64,000 bases of DNA from Streptomyces sp. R33 (GTDB lineage: Bacteria > Actinomycetota > Actinomycetes > Streptomycetales > Streptomycetaceae), in the NCBI RefSeq assembly GCF_041200175.1, contig NZ_CP165727.1:7372001-7436000 (forward strand), in the 5' to 3' direction. Position numbers and translations under genes: made by a program. Below are positions 8,088 to 17,889 of this stretch, in pieces. Position 1 is the first letter of the stretch. Every line of letters starts with the position of its first letter. The notes under the pieces were generated by a model. That model searched no databases. It had not been told where the DNA came from and saw only the letters and a list, made by a program, of their open reading frames with translations.

Positions 8088-9887
8088 ATGACACAACCCA
8101 TCGAAGACTACGCACTCATCGGCGACCTCATGACCAGCGGGCTCGTCGGCCGCGACGGGTCCATCGACTGGCTGTGCCTGCCGCGCTTCGACTCGCCCGC
8201 CTGCTTCGCGGCGCTCCTCGGCGACAAGGAGAACGGCCACTGGCGCATCGCCCCGGCCGATGCCGCCGCCGGGCCGTGCACCCGCCGCGCCTACGTCGAC
8301 GGCTCGCTGGTCCTGGAGTCCTACTGGGACACCCCGGACGGCGGCTCGTGCAAGGTCATCGACTTCATGCCGCAGCGCGACATCGCGCCCGACGTGATCC
8401 GGATCGTCGAGGGTCTCTCCGGCGAGGTCGCCCTGCTCAGCGTGCTGCGCCTGCGCTTCGACTACGGGCACGTCGTCCCCTGGGTCCGGCGCGCCGACGG
8501 CGACCGGGTCGCCACCGCCGGTCCCGACTCCGTCTGGTTCCGCAGCGAGCCGCCCGTGCACACCTGGGGCGAGGCCAACAGCACCCGGTCCGAGTTCACC
8601 GTCGCCGCCGGCGAGCGGGTCGCCTTCGTCCTCACCTGGCACGCCTCGCACGAGCCGCGCCCCGAGCCCTGCGACCCGTACGGGGCCCTGGAGCAGTGCC
8701 TCGACGACTGGCGCGAGTGGAGCGAGCAGTGCACCTACGAGGGCCCCTACCGGGAAGCCGTGACCCGCTCCCTGATCACCCTCAAGGCCCTCACGTACGC
8801 CCCGACCGGCGGAATCGCGGCCGCCGCCACGACCTCCCTCCCCGAGGAGCTCGGCGGCGTCCGCAACTGGGACTACCGCTACTGCTGGCTGCGCGACGCC
8901 ACCCTGACCCTCGGCTCCCTCGTGGAGACCGGCTTCCTGGACGAGGCCCGCGCCTGGCGCGAATGGCTGCTGCGCGCGATCGCCGGCGACCCCGCAGACC
9001 TCCAGATCATGTACGGGATCGGCGGCGAGCGCCGGATCCCCGAATTCGACCTGCCGTGGCTGGGCGGCTACGCCGCCTCCTCCCCGGTCCGCGTCGGCAA
9101 CGCGGCCGTGGACCAGCTCCAGCTCGACGTGTACGGGGAGGTCCTCGACTCCCTCTACCTGGCCCGGTCGAACGGACTGCCCGCGGAGCGGCACGCCTGG
9201 CGGATCCAGCTCGCGCTCCTCGACTTCCTGGAGCGCAACTGGCACCGGCCGGACGAGGGCCTGTGGGAGGTCCGGGGGCCGCGCCGGCACTTCGTGCACT
9301 CCAAGGTGATGGCGTGGGTCGCCGCGGACCGGGCCGTGCGCACCATGGAGAGCGACCCGTCGCTGCTCGGCGACGTCCAGCGGTGGCGGACCATGCGGGA
9401 CCAGGTGCACCGGGACGTGATCGACAACGGCTTCGACCCCGTACGGGGCACCTTCACGCAGTACTACGGTTCCCGCGAGCTCGACGCGGCCACGCTGCTC
9501 ATCCCCCGGGTCGGGTTCCTGCCGCCCGACGACCCGCGCGTGATCGGCACGGTCGACGCGGTCCGGGCGGAGCTCGGCAGCAGCGGCCTGGTCCGTCGCT
9601 ACAGCACCGAGGGCCCGTCGGTGGACGGGCTGCCCGGCGACGAAGGGGCCTTCCTGGCCTGCTCGTTCTGGCTGGCCGACGCGCTGCACATGACCGGCCG
9701 GGACAAGGAGGCACGGGAGCTGTTCGAGCGGCTGCTGGCCGTACGCAACGACGTGGGACTGCTCGCGGAGGAGTACGACCCGGTCTCCGGCTGCCAACTC
9801 GGCAACTTCCCGCAGGCGTTCAGCCACGTCGGCCTGGTGAACACGGCCCTCACCCTGGGCCGTACGCACGCCCCGCCCACGACCTGA
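8088..9887 (+). CDS. Glycoside hydrolase family 15 protein (glucoamylase/trehalase-like)
   Basis: 599 residues, normal length for bacterial GH15 proteins, which hydrolyse alpha-glucosidic bonds with inversion. It begins with the bacterial-type N-terminal beta domain (IEDYALIGDLMTSGLVGRDG, IDWLCLPRFDSPACFAALLG). The (alpha/alpha)6 catalytic domain shows RNWDYRYCWLRDATLTL (general-acid side) and STEGPSVDGLPGDEGAFLACS (general base Glu). No signal peptide, so it acts in the cytoplasm. Homologues include both trehalases and glucoamylases; the sequence alone does not decide. I chose ATG 8088 over an upstream TTG because AGGGGAA precedes it and MTQPIEDYALIGD is the family start. Confidence 0.92.
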   Translation: MTQPIEDYALIGDLMTSGLVGRDGSIDWLCLPRFDSPACFAALLGDKENGHWRIAPADAAAGPCTRRAYVDGSLVLESYWDTPDGGSCKVIDFMPQRDIAPDVIRIVEGLSGEVALLSVLRLRFDYGHVVPWVRRADGDRVATAGPDSVWFRSEPPVHTWGEANSTRSEFTVAAGERVAFVLTWHASHEPRPEPCDPYGALEQCLDDWREWSEQCTYEGPYREAVTRSLITLKALTYAPTGGIAAAATTSLPEELGGVRNWDYRYCWLRDATLTLGSLVETGFLDEARAWREWLLRAIAGDPADLQIMYGIGGERRIPEFDLPWLGGYAASSPVRVGNAAVDQLQLDVYGEVLDSLYLARSNGLPAERHAWRIQLALLDFLERNWHRPDEGLWEVRGPRRHFVHSKVMAWVAADRAVRTMESDPSLLGDVQRWRTMRDQVHRDVIDNGFDPVRGTFTQYYGSRELDAATLLIPRVGFLPPDDPRVIGTVDAVRAELGSSGLVRRYSTEGPSVDGLPGDEGAFLACSFWLADALHMTGRDKEARELFERLLAVRNDVGLLAEEYDPVSGCQLGNFPQAFSHVGLVNTALTLGRTHAPPTT

Positions 9888-9901
9888 CCGGCCCGGGCCG
9901 G
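9888..9901. terminator. GC palindrome between convergent genes
   Basis: CCGGCCCGGGCCGG is a perfect 14-bp palindrome between the convergent GH15 and acyltransferase stops. It may help termination in both directions, but without a loop or U-run the assignment is weak. Confidence 0.3.
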
Positions 9902-9909
9902 CCGCGGAC

Positions 9910-11076
9910 CTACGCGGACGCCGGGGCGGCCGGGTTCGTCAGGCGGCGCAGGAGCCGGGTCAGAGGGCGCTCCAGCAGTCGCTGGAGCAGCCAGGCGATC
10001 AGAGTGACGCCGGCGATCACGCCGAGCAGGGTAGGCCAGGGGCCCCACTGCTCGTTCCAGCGCCAAATGACCCGTACGCCCAGTGATTGGTGGACGAGGT
10101 AGAGGGGGTACGAGATGGCGCCGGCGACCGGCAGCCAGCGCCACTGGATCCAGTCCAGCTTCCCGAGCGCGATCAGGCCCATCAGCAGGTACATGACGGT
10201 GACGGCAGCCAGGCAGACCTTCCAGTTGATGCCGTGCCCCTCGGCTTCCATGATCGCCGGGAGGCGGTGCTGCATCAGCAGCCAGGACAGCGCCAGAATG
10301 CCCAGGGTCTCGCCCTCGATCCGGCCGGCCCTGCGCACCAGGTAGAAGGCGATCCCGGCGATGAAGAACGGCGCCCACCGGGGCACCAGCAACTGGTCGA
10401 GCAGCGGGATGCCCGACGCGGGTGCCAGGACCGAGCCAAGTGCCCAGATCCAGCAGAAGGTCGCGACGCGGCGGTAGCCGGTGCCCAGCAGGACGACGAG
10501 CGAGAAGATCAGGTAGAAGCGCAGCTCGATCCAGAGCGTCCAGTAGACGTTGTCGACGCTGTTCACGCCGAGGGGCTCGTGCAGCATCGTGAGGTTGGTG
10601 AGCATCTGGCCGATGGTGACCCGTGGTTCGCCCGGAACGTGCGGGCCCAGGCGCGCGGCCGCGGAGGAGAGCAGGACCGCCACCCAGTAGAGGGGGAACA
10701 GCCGCAGGATCCGGCCCTGCCAGAATTTCTGGAGCGATTTGCCCCAGGCGGACATGCAGATGACGAAGCCGCTGATCATGAAGAAGAAGACCACGCCCAG
10801 CCAGCCGAACTCGGCGACCTTGTGCAGAGTGGGAAACAGCTCGACGGCGGTCCGCTGCCACGGGATCGTCCCCGACCCGGCCAGGTAGTGGAACAGCACG
10901 ACCGACAGCGCCGCGACCAGCCGCAGACCGTCCAGCACGGCCAGCCGCGGCGGCCGCGCGGCACCGGCCTCACCGCTCCTCGACCAGGCCCGCCGGCCGC
11001 TTAGGCCGGAGTCTGTCTGCGGCGCCTCGGCAGACTCCGGGACACGTGTCCCAGTGAGGACGAGCCTGTCGGACAT
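9910..11076 (-). CDS. Acyltransferase family 3 (OafA/YrhL-like) membrane protein
   Basis: 388 residues with about ten transmembrane helices. The family hallmarks are at the start: LDGLRLVAALSVVLFHYL with the key His, then FGWLGVVFFFMISGFVI and the RILRLFPLYW block. These enzymes transfer acyl groups from acyl-CoA to sugars or other extracytoplasmic acceptors. The acceptor here is unknown and no polysaccharide cluster is adjacent. The ATG at 11076 has GAGG five bases upstream. The much longer open frame beyond it runs antisense through the permease gene and is not real. Confidence 0.9.
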   Translation of the reverse strand: MSDRLVLTGTRVPESAEAPQTDSGLSGRRAWSRSGEAGAARPPRLAVLDGLRLVAALSVVLFHYLAGSGTIPWQRTAVELFPTLHKVAEFGWLGVVFFFMISGFVICMSAWGKSLQKFWQGRILRLFPLYWVAVLLSSAAARLGPHVPGEPRVTIGQMLTNLTMLHEPLGVNSVDNVYWTLWIELRFYLIFSLVVLLGTGYRRVATFCWIWALGSVLAPASGIPLLDQLLVPRWAPFFIAGIAFYLVRRAGRIEGETLGILALSWLLMQHRLPAIMEAEGHGINWKVCLAAVTVMYLLMGLIALGKLDWIQWRWLPVAGAISYPLYLVHQSLGVRVIWRWNEQWGPWPTLLGVIAGVTLIAWLLQRLLERPLTRLLRRLTNPAAPASA

Positions 11077-11495
11077 GACACCTCTGTAAGTCAGGGTGTC
11101 TGCGACACCGATACGATGGGGGGCTACGGAACCCGGGAATCGTATCCGTGCCGTGCGCACCCACAGACGCCGGGGCTCACGCTGCCGGGGCCTGGAGCAG
11201 GGCCTCGATGGCCGTCCGATCGCCGCGGACCCCGCCGGTGAATCCGCGTACGAGGGCGCGTAACCGGCGCTCAGCGGCATCGAGTTGCGCTCCCGCAGCG
11301 TCAGGCCGAGGGGCTCGGGCAGCCGGACCGCCATTGCCGGGCCCCGACACCATCGAGGAGTCGGTGCGGGCGAGCGCCCTCCACGGGCAGCCGTACGCAG
11401 TTCGAGGAGGCACCCTCCGGCAAGGTCGTCATCACGATGGACGGGCCGACGGGAACCGACCCCCGTACGGCCCGCCCATCGCGCGCGGGAGCGGA
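11077..11495. other. Gene-poor 419-bp gap with possible dehydrogenase remnant
   Basis: No convincing gene. A plus-strand stretch at about 11398-11445 encodes QFEEAPSGKVVITMDG, which resembles the extreme C-terminus of quinone-oxidoreductase/zinc-dehydrogenase proteins (usually GKVVLT near the end), but it has no upstream body in frame. The gap just before 11100 also holds the acyltransferase promoter. Confidence 0.35.
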
Positions 11496-12902
11496 TCAGA
11501 CGGCGGCGGACTCGCCGTCCTCCGGGATGCTGACCAGCCAGCGGCTGTCCTGCCGCGGCCGCAGGTACAGCGCCCAGTACAGCGTGGCCACGGCGGTGAT
11601 CCCGCCGGTCCACAGCAGGTACTGGGTCTCCTGCTGGGTCAGGATGTACGCGAGTACGGCGATCAGCGCGATCGGCACCGCCGGCCACAGCGGCATCCGC
11701 CAGGCGGCCACCTCGCGGTGCGCCCCGCGCCGGGCGAACAGCGCGGCCACCGCGACCAGCAGGTACATGCCGGTCACCGAGACGCCGGTGACCCCGTACA
11801 GGGTGTCGAGGTTGACGAAGCACAGCGCCGCACCCGGGACGCCGACGACGAGGGTGGCCACCCACGGGGAGCCGAAGCGGCCGAGCTTGGACAGCGCGTG
11901 GTTGACCGGCGCGGGCCAGGCCTTGTCGCGGGCGGAGGCGAACAGCACGCGGGAGTTCTGGATCACCATGACGATGCCCGCGTTGATGATGGCGAGGGCG
12001 ACGCAGAGGCTGACGAACGTGCCGACGGCCGAGTTGGACCAGGCGGTCACCATGCCGCCGAGGTCGCCCTCGGCCAGCGCGGAGAGGTCGGGCGCGCCCA
12101 CGGTGATGGCGATGACCGGGATCAGGATGACGGCCGTGGAGATGGCGAGGGTGGCGAGCACCGTACGGGCGACGTTGCGCCGCGGGTTCTCGAGCTCCTC
12201 GGAGAGGTAGACGGCGGTCGAGAAGCCCTGGGTGATGAACAGGGCGATGGCGAGCCCGGAGACGACCATCATCGCGGTCACCGTGGAGGTGCCGCCGCCC
12301 TCGGCCGCGACCGTGCCGTGCACCAGCGCACCGGTGCCCCGCTCGCTGTGCGCGAAGCCCAGGACGGCGACCAGCGCGGCGGCCACGACCTCCAGCACCA
12401 GGAAGATGCCGGTGATCCAGGCGTTGGCCCGCAGGTCGAGAAGGCCGGCGAGGGTGGCGAGCAGCATCACGCCGCCGCCCGCGACCGGGGCCGGTATGTG
12501 CACGATCGGCGCGAGGTAGTCGGCCGTACCCATGGCGATCACGGGCGGCACGATCATCACGACCAGCAGGGAGAGCACGAACACCAGCCACCCGGCGAGC
12601 CGTCCCGCAAGGGTCGACACCATCGCGTACTCGCCGCCGGCGCTGGGGATCAGGGTGCCGAGTTCCGAGTAGCAGAACGCGACGCCGATGCAGAGCAGCG
12701 AGCCGATGGCGATCGTGAGGGCGGTCCATGTGCCGAGGCTGGCGAACAGGTCGGGCACGACGACGAACAGGGTCGAAGCGGGCGTCACGCACGAGAGCGT
12801 CAGCAGTGTGCCGCCGACGACGCCGATGGAACGCTTGAGCTTCTGGGGGACGGGCCCGGTGGCGGGCGCGAGGGCCTGAGGGGCGCTGATCGTTTCAGAC
12901 AT
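11496..12902 (-). CDS. APC-superfamily amino acid permease
   Basis: 468 residues with 12 predicted transmembrane helices, expected to take up amino acids or related amines through the cytoplasmic membrane. LKRSIGVVGGTLLTLSCVTP at about residue 24 is the APC unwound TM1 motif, and CYSELGTLIPSAGGEYAM is the characteristic TM2-TM3 block. Substrate unknown. ATG 12902 is preferred because the family similarity begins 20 residues later; no strong ribosome binding site is visible, and GTG/ATG codons upstream to 13214 are possible but would add a non-homologous leader. Confidence 0.9.
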   Translation of the reverse strand: MSETISAPQALAPATGPVPQKLKRSIGVVGGTLLTLSCVTPASTLFVVVPDLFASLGTWTALTIAIGSLLCIGVAFCYSELGTLIPSAGGEYAMVSTLAGRLAGWLVFVLSLLVVMIVPPVIAMGTADYLAPIVHIPAPVAGGGVMLLATLAGLLDLRANAWITGIFLVLEVVAAALVAVLGFAHSERGTGALVHGTVAAEGGGTSTVTAMMVVSGLAIALFITQGFSTAVYLSEELENPRRNVARTVLATLAISTAVILIPVIAITVGAPDLSALAEGDLGGMVTAWSNSAVGTFVSLCVALAIINAGIVMVIQNSRVLFASARDKAWPAPVNHALSKLGRFGSPWVATLVVGVPGAALCFVNLDTLYGVTGVSVTGMYLLVAVAALFARRGAHREVAAWRMPLWPAVPIALIAVLAYILTQQETQYLLWTGGITAVATLYWALYLRPRQDSRWLVSIPEDGESAAV

Positions 12903-13232
12903 CGGTGCGGGGTTCCGATCGGCAGGTGCGGTGAGCTGAGGTGCGGGAGCGGTATCGCCTCCGAGGCGGTGGTGAGCAGAGTGGTTCAGCGGCTCCCGGG
13001 CCGACATCGAATCCCTGCGGGATCCGCAGGTCAATAGTCGTTCCCCTGCGGATTCCATCGTTGCGCTGCGCTGCGGCAGTCGTACGGCAGCGTTAAGACC
13101 GCGTAAACGCTGCACAGAGCCCGGGTGCGGGAACCGCAGCGGGGTGCGGGCAACTTTTCTTCCGCTTTGCCGACATGTGCCCGCAGCGACACCACCTGCC
13201 CGAGGAGTGGGCACCTCGGCGAGGATTCCGGG

Positions 13233-15377
13233 TCAGGCGCGCGCCGCAGGTCCGCCGTCCGTACGCAGGGCCAGCAGCAGGGCGATGTCGTCCGGCCGGT
13301 CCGTGGAGTCCCTGGCCTCGCCCACCAGCCGGTCGGCCGTCTCCGTCAGCGGCGACGGCCGGGCCGCGGCCAGCGCCGCCCGCAGCCGCTCCACGCCGAG
13401 GTCGATGTCCTTCCCCGCCTCCTCGACCAGCCCGTCCGTGTACAGGGCGAGCACCGCGCCCCGCGCCAGCCGCAGCTCCGTCACCGGGTAGGCGGCGTCC
13501 ACGTCGATCCCGAGCACCACCCCGCCCGGCAGGTCCAGCACCTCCGCACGCCCGTCCGCGTGGCGCAGCAGCGGCTGCGGATGCCCGGCCCGGACGGCCC
13601 GCGCCCGGCCCGACGCCGGATCGAGCAGGACGTAGCAGCAGCTGGCGAACTGGCCGGGGTCCAGGTCGATCAGCAGCCGGTTGGTGCCCGCCATCACCTG
13701 TTCCGGAGGACTGCCGGCGAGCGTGAAGGCGCGTACGGCGCTGCGCAGTTGGCCCATCGTCGCGGCCGCCGCCACCCCGTGCCCCTGGACGTCCCCGATC
13801 ACCAGGGCGAGGACGCCCTCGCCCGTCTCGATCACGTCGTACCAGTCGCCGCCCACGTCCATGCCCTGCGTGCCGGGCAGGTACCGGCCCACCGTCTCCA
13901 CGTTCTCGCGCACCGGCAGCCGGTGCGGCAGCAGCGCCGCCTGCAGTCCGCGCGCCAGCGCCGCTTCGGAGTCGTAGCGCTGCGCCCGCTCCAGGGCCTG
14001 CGCGATCAGCCCGGCCAGCGCGGTCAGCACCGTACGCTCCTCCGGGCTGAACCCGCGCGGCGCGTCGAAGCCGAGGATGCACGAGCCCACCGGCCGCCCC
14101 GAGGCGATCAGCGGCAGGAACGCGCGGGCCCCTATGTGGGCGTCCAGCGGGATACCCGGGTACGCGGCGGCCAGGTGCTCCATCGACTCGAAGAACATCG
14201 GCCGGCCCGTGGTCAGGGTCTCCACGCCCGGCAGCCGGACATCGAGGCCCACGCCGTCGAACCGGTCGAGGAAGCCCTGCGGGAAGCCCGTCTCCCACGC
14301 CAGGTGCAGATGCCGCTCGTTGAGCAGGTAGATCGCCAGCTGGCGGCCGCCGAAGGCGGGCAGCAGCTCCTGGGTGACCACTGCAGACACCTGGCGGGCG
14401 GTGACCGCCTCCGTCAGTGCGATCGCGAGGGCCACCGGCCGGTACAACGCCGAGGCGCGGTCGGCCGGCGAACCCGGCCCCGCGCCCGTCCGGACCACCG
14501 ATCCGGGCGCGTAGACGGGCGGAGCGGCCGCGCCGATCGTCACGGTCACCCCGTCGGGGGCCGGGTACAGGTCCACCGACACCCAGTCCCCGTCCGGCTG
14601 CCGGCCGCGCCGGGCCGGGAAGCGCACCGGCTCCCCGGACATGAACACCCCGCGGAAGTGGTCCTCGTACGCGGGCTGCCCGAGCCAGGGCACCGCCTCC
14701 CACACCACCCGCCCGCGCAGCTCCGGCGCACCCTGGCCCAGCAGACGTGCGGCGGCGTGGTTGACGTAGCGGATCCTGCCCTCGCGGTCCACGGAGAGCA
14801 CGGCGAGGGTGAGCCGCTCCACCGCCTCGCGCGCGCCCTGCGCCGTGTCCGGGGGCGGTACGCACACCGGATCGCCCTTCCAGAGCACCGGGTTCCCGGT
14901 CGCGGTGAGCGCGGCCAGGCCGTCGGCCAGCCCGTCCGCGGCGGAGCGCAGCCGCTCGCGGTCGGCGGCGTCGACCGAGGAGCCGGGGGTCGCGGGGCGC
15001 AGGACGAACAGCACCCCGAACCGCTCGGCCCCGGCCATGACGGGCTCGTACAGCGAGCCGAAGGGGAACGGCAGCCCGGCCATCATCTGCGGAAAGCGCT
15101 GCATGGCCGTGTCCGCGTCGGGCAGGTGCACCGACTGGCCGGAGCGGTAGGCCTCGGCGACGGGGTACGGGCGGTTCACGTGCATCCGCCACCACGGGCG
15201 GAACAGCTTTCCGGGCAGGCCCGTGAGTACGGCGAGCAGCAGCGGTCCCTCGGCCCCGGAGCGCAGGTAGACACCGCCCGCAAACCCGCCGACGGCCCGC
15301 ACCGCATCGACGGAGGCCCGTGCGAGCACGCGGGCCGTGGCGTCGGTGGCGGGGCCGCTGTCCGCTCTCGCCGTCAC
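13233..15377 (-). CDS. SpoIIE/PP2C-type phosphatase with GAF and PAS domains
   Basis: 714-residue signalling protein of the RsbU/RsbP class that usually dephosphorylates an anti-sigma-factor antagonist. Order: an N-terminal GAF-like region (about 15-160), a PAS domain (about 175-290, with LSVDREGRIRYVNHAAARLL), a second GAF domain (about 320-460), and the PPM/SpoIIE catalytic domain (about 480-710). Catalytic-domain marks are QAALLPHRLP, GMDVGGDWYDV (metal Asp), VIGDVQGHGVAAAATM and LALYTDGLVEEA. The GTG at 15377 fits the start of homology. No partner STAS gene is adjacent; the STAS gene at 44893 is far away. Confidence 0.92.
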   Translation of the reverse strand: MTARADSGPATDATARVLARASVDAVRAVGGFAGGVYLRSGAEGPLLLAVLTGLPGKLFRPWWRMHVNRPYPVAEAYRSGQSVHLPDADTAMQRFPQMMAGLPFPFGSLYEPVMAGAERFGVLFVLRPATPGSSVDAADRERLRSAADGLADGLAALTATGNPVLWKGDPVCVPPPDTAQGAREAVERLTLAVLSVDREGRIRYVNHAAARLLGQGAPELRGRVVWEAVPWLGQPAYEDHFRGVFMSGEPVRFPARRGRQPDGDWVSVDLYPAPDGVTVTIGAAAPPVYAPGSVVRTGAGPGSPADRASALYRPVALAIALTEAVTARQVSAVVTQELLPAFGGRQLAIYLLNERHLHLAWETGFPQGFLDRFDGVGLDVRLPGVETLTTGRPMFFESMEHLAAAYPGIPLDAHIGARAFLPLIASGRPVGSCILGFDAPRGFSPEERTVLTALAGLIAQALERAQRYDSEAALARGLQAALLPHRLPVRENVETVGRYLPGTQGMDVGGDWYDVIETGEGVLALVIGDVQGHGVAAAATMGQLRSAVRAFTLAGSPPEQVMAGTNRLLIDLDPGQFASCCYVLLDPASGRARAVRAGHPQPLLRHADGRAEVLDLPGGVVLGIDVDAAYPVTELRLARGAVLALYTDGLVEEAGKDIDLGVERLRAALAAARPSPLTETADRLVGEARDSTDRPDDIALLLALRTDGGPAARA

Positions 15378-15478
15378 ACAGTCAGCATGCGCCCCCGACG
15401 CCGGACGCTGCATCCCGGCGCCCGCGGTCCGGCGCTCGTGCCCGGGGGCGCCGGCGGGTACCCGCACCGTCCCGGTAG

Positions 15479-15664
15479 CCGGCCACCACGGCCGCCGAGC
15501 TGGGGCTGGAAGCCTTCGAGATCCCGCTCGACGTGCCGCCCCTGCCGTTCGGCATCGCCTGGCATCCGCGCCACGACGCCGACCCGGCCCGCGCCTGGCT
15601 GCGCGACTGGGCCCGGGAACTGCTCCCGGCCGTCGGCGGACACCCCGGACGCCGTACGCACTGA
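15479..15664 (+). pseudogene. Remnant of a LysR-family regulator (C-terminal end)
   Basis: About 61 codons ending in a TGA at 15662. Reading after an in-frame TAG at 15476, it encodes AAELGLEAFEIPLDVPPLPF, then a typical LysR C-terminal tail (IAWHPRHDADPARAWLRDW). Nothing upstream in any frame supplies the HTH or the rest of the effector domain, because the PP2C gene abuts. This is a decayed 3-prime fragment left by a deletion or rearrangement between the phosphatase and the methyltransferase. Confidence 0.75.
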
Positions 15665-15770
15665 CCCGAACGCCTCCCCCGTCCGGGGGACGGGCCGCCG
15701 CACACGTCCTCGCCGGCCGCGCTCCGGGGCACGATACGCACGCGTCCCACCCCGCCACGGAAGGCAGAGC

Positions 15771-16679
15771 ATGCGGTTCCAGTACGACAGCATCGGCGAG
15801 CGCTTCGTGGAGTCGAAGACCACGGCGGCGTTCTCGGCGGCCGACACCCACACCCTGCTCGGGGCGCTCGACGCGCTCGGCGGGGTGCGCGGGCTCGACA
15901 CGCTCGACCTGGCCTGCGGATACGGCTACAACACGCGGCTGCTGGCCCGCGGCGGGGCCCGCCGGGCGGTCGGCGTGGACATCTCGGAGGAGATGATCCG
16001 GCTGGCCCGGGCGCACGGGGTGATCGGCGGGAACGGCGTGGGCGCGCTGGAGGGTGCCGTGGGCGCGGTACTTCCGGTGCGCGGGGCGGGTGCCGGCGCG
16101 CCGGCACCCACGGGAGCAGCCGCCGGCACCGGGACGCCGCAGGGCGGGGCCGCCGAGGGACGACCCGGCGAAGCGGCCGCGAGGGAAGCCGCGCCCGGTG
16201 AAGCCGCATCCATCGAATACGTGGTCGCCGACGCCGCCAAGCTGCCGCAGATGGGCCCGTTCGACCTGGCCACCGCCGTGTACCTGTTCAACTACGCCAC
16301 CGACCGCTCCGCGCTGCACGCCATGTTCCGGTCCATCCGGGCCAACCTGCGCGACGGCGGCCGCCTGCTGGCCATCGTGCCGAACGCCGGCGCGTTCCCG
16401 AACGTCGACTGGTCGCCGTACGGGGTCCGGATCGTCGACCGCGTCCACGAAGGCGACGCGCCGTTGCTGAAGGCGCAGTTCCTGACCCAGCCCCCGGCCG
16501 ACTTCGAGTTCCGCGAATGGGCGCACGCCGACTTCGCCGAGGCCGCCGTCGAGGCGGGCTTCACCACGGTCGGCTGGCAGCCCAACCGGACCCCGCCCGC
16601 CGACGGCGCCCGCGACGAGGCGTACTGGAACGCCTACCGCGCCTGGCCGATCAGCTCACTGATGACCTGCACGGCGTGA
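15771..16679 (+). CDS. Class I SAM-dependent methyltransferase
   Basis: 302 residues. The SAM-binding motif I is LDLACGYGYNTRLL, motif II follows (AVGVDISEEMIRLAR), and a ToxA/Pls-type helix motif is suggested by YNTRLLARGG. Between residues about 90 and 145 there is a low-complexity Gly/Ala/Pro/Glu-rich insertion that interrupts the Rossmann fold at a loop position; the fold resumes with YVVADAAKLPQMGPFDLATA. The substrate is unknown; distant relatives methylate small natural-product-like compounds. GGAAGG lies six bases before the ATG. Confidence 0.88.
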   Translation: MRFQYDSIGERFVESKTTAAFSAADTHTLLGALDALGGVRGLDTLDLACGYGYNTRLLARGGARRAVGVDISEEMIRLARAHGVIGGNGVGALEGAVGAVLPVRGAGAGAPAPTGAAAGTGTPQGGAAEGRPGEAAAREAAPGEAASIEYVVADAAKLPQMGPFDLATAVYLFNYATDRSALHAMFRSIRANLRDGGRLLAIVPNAGAFPNVDWSPYGVRIVDRVHEGDAPLLKAQFLTQPPADFEFREWAHADFAEAAVEAGFTTVGWQPNRTPPADGARDEAYWNAYRAWPISSLMTCTA

Positions 16680-16766
16680 CGGCCCACCCGGCGTCCGACA
16701 CGGCGGTCCCCACGCCGGCCCACCTGCCGGCTCACCCTTCGGCCCACCCGTCGGCCGGGCCGGCCG

Positions 16767-17684
16767 TCACTCCTCGGCGGCCGACCTGATCAGCTCCACG
16801 ATCCGGTCCCGGGCCGCCCGTCCCTCCGGCACCGGCAGCAGCGGGTACCCGTGGGGCAGCCCCGGCTCCTCGTGGAACTCCACGTCGACCCCGTCCGCAC
16901 GGGCCCGGCGCAGCAGCTCCCGGCTGTCGGTGGTCAGCACGTCCCGGGTACCGGTGAACACCGTCAGCGGCGCCAGCCCTGCGAACGAGCCGCGCAGGGG
17001 GCTCACCCGCGGGTCGTCCGTGGCCAGGGTGCCCGCGTACAGCCGGCCGGCCTCCAGCAGCCCCGGCCGCGCCTGCACCGGGTCGGCGGCCTCGATGGCC
17101 GCCTGGTCCGGGTGGCTCATGGTCAGGTCCAGCCAGGGCGAGATCAGCACGATCCGCGACGGCTGCGCCCCCGTACGGTCGCGCAGCCGCTGGGCGGCGG
17201 CCAGCGCCATCCCGGCTCCCGCCGCGTCCCCGATCAGCACGGTCCCGCCCGCTCCGCCGCTCGCGATCAGCCCGCTGAGCAGGTCCGCGGCCACCGGAAC
17301 CGTCCGGTCCGCGGTCCCGCGCGGGGCAAGTATGTACGCCGGTACGACGACACGGGCCTGCGCCTCCGTGACGAGGGTCCGGATCATCGACCAGTGCGGC
17401 CGGACCAGCTCGTTGATGTACCCGCCGCCGTGCACGTACAGCACCTGGGCCGCGGGCTCGACCCCGCGCGGCGAGGCGTCGTACACCGGCCAGGCACCGA
17501 CGAAGGTACGGGAGACGTCGGCGACCCGGCCCAGCGAGCGCGGCGGCAGGTGCGACGCCGGCCGGCGGGCCGACTCGGCCACCCGCGCGCGTACCGCCTC
17601 GGCACTCGCGAACCGTCTTCGCCGACCCACCGCGATCAGCGCGACCGACAGCGCTCTGCTGCGCAGACTCGGCACGCCCCTCAC
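16767..17684 (-). CDS. HSL-family alpha/beta hydrolase with the nucleophile Ser replaced
   Basis: 305-residue hormone-sensitive-lipase-like protein. The oxyanion-hole motif VLYVHGGGYIN, the acid residue region (FTGTRDVLTTD) and the catalytic His region (GLPHGYPLLP) are intact. The nucleophile elbow, normally GDSAGG, reads GDAAGAG here: serine is replaced by alanine through a single-base change (TCG to GCG). Hydrolase activity by the classical triad is therefore not expected; a binding role or a recently inactivated enzyme is possible. Start GTG 17684 abuts GGGGAG, so the GTG at 17675 is a credible alternative. Confidence 0.85.
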   Translation of the reverse strand: MRGVPSLRSRALSVALIAVGRRRRFASAEAVRARVAESARRPASHLPPRSLGRVADVSRTFVGAWPVYDASPRGVEPAAQVLYVHGGGYINELVRPHWSMIRTLVTEAQARVVVPAYILAPRGTADRTVPVAADLLSGLIASGGAGGTVLIGDAAGAGMALAAAQRLRDRTGAQPSRIVLISPWLDLTMSHPDQAAIEAADPVQARPGLLEAGRLYAGTLATDDPRVSPLRGSFAGLAPLTVFTGTRDVLTTDSRELLRRARADGVDVEFHEEPGLPHGYPLLPVPEGRAARDRIVELIRSAAEE

Positions 17685-17889
17685 CTCCCCATTCCCTGCC
17701 CCGGCCGTATGCCCCTGCCCAGGCCACAGCCCTTCACGTGAGGAGCATAGGCGTGAAGCTGGGCTGTCGACCCGCTTAAGAAATCCTCGATGGACTGATC
17801 ACCTCCGCCTCGGCAGATTGGTCCTTGTCGATACGTCGCACCCGACCCCGTGGTTGCAACGTCCCCTCCGCATGCCTGGAGCCACCCCC

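Noticed and set aside
9910..12792. 960-codon minus-strand frame
   Set aside because: Only the last 388 codons are the acyltransferase; the rest is out-of-frame read through the permease gene.
13125..16679. 1184-codon plus-strand frame
   Set aside because: Only the part after 15771 (methyltransferase) is real; the rest is antisense to the PP2C phosphatase.
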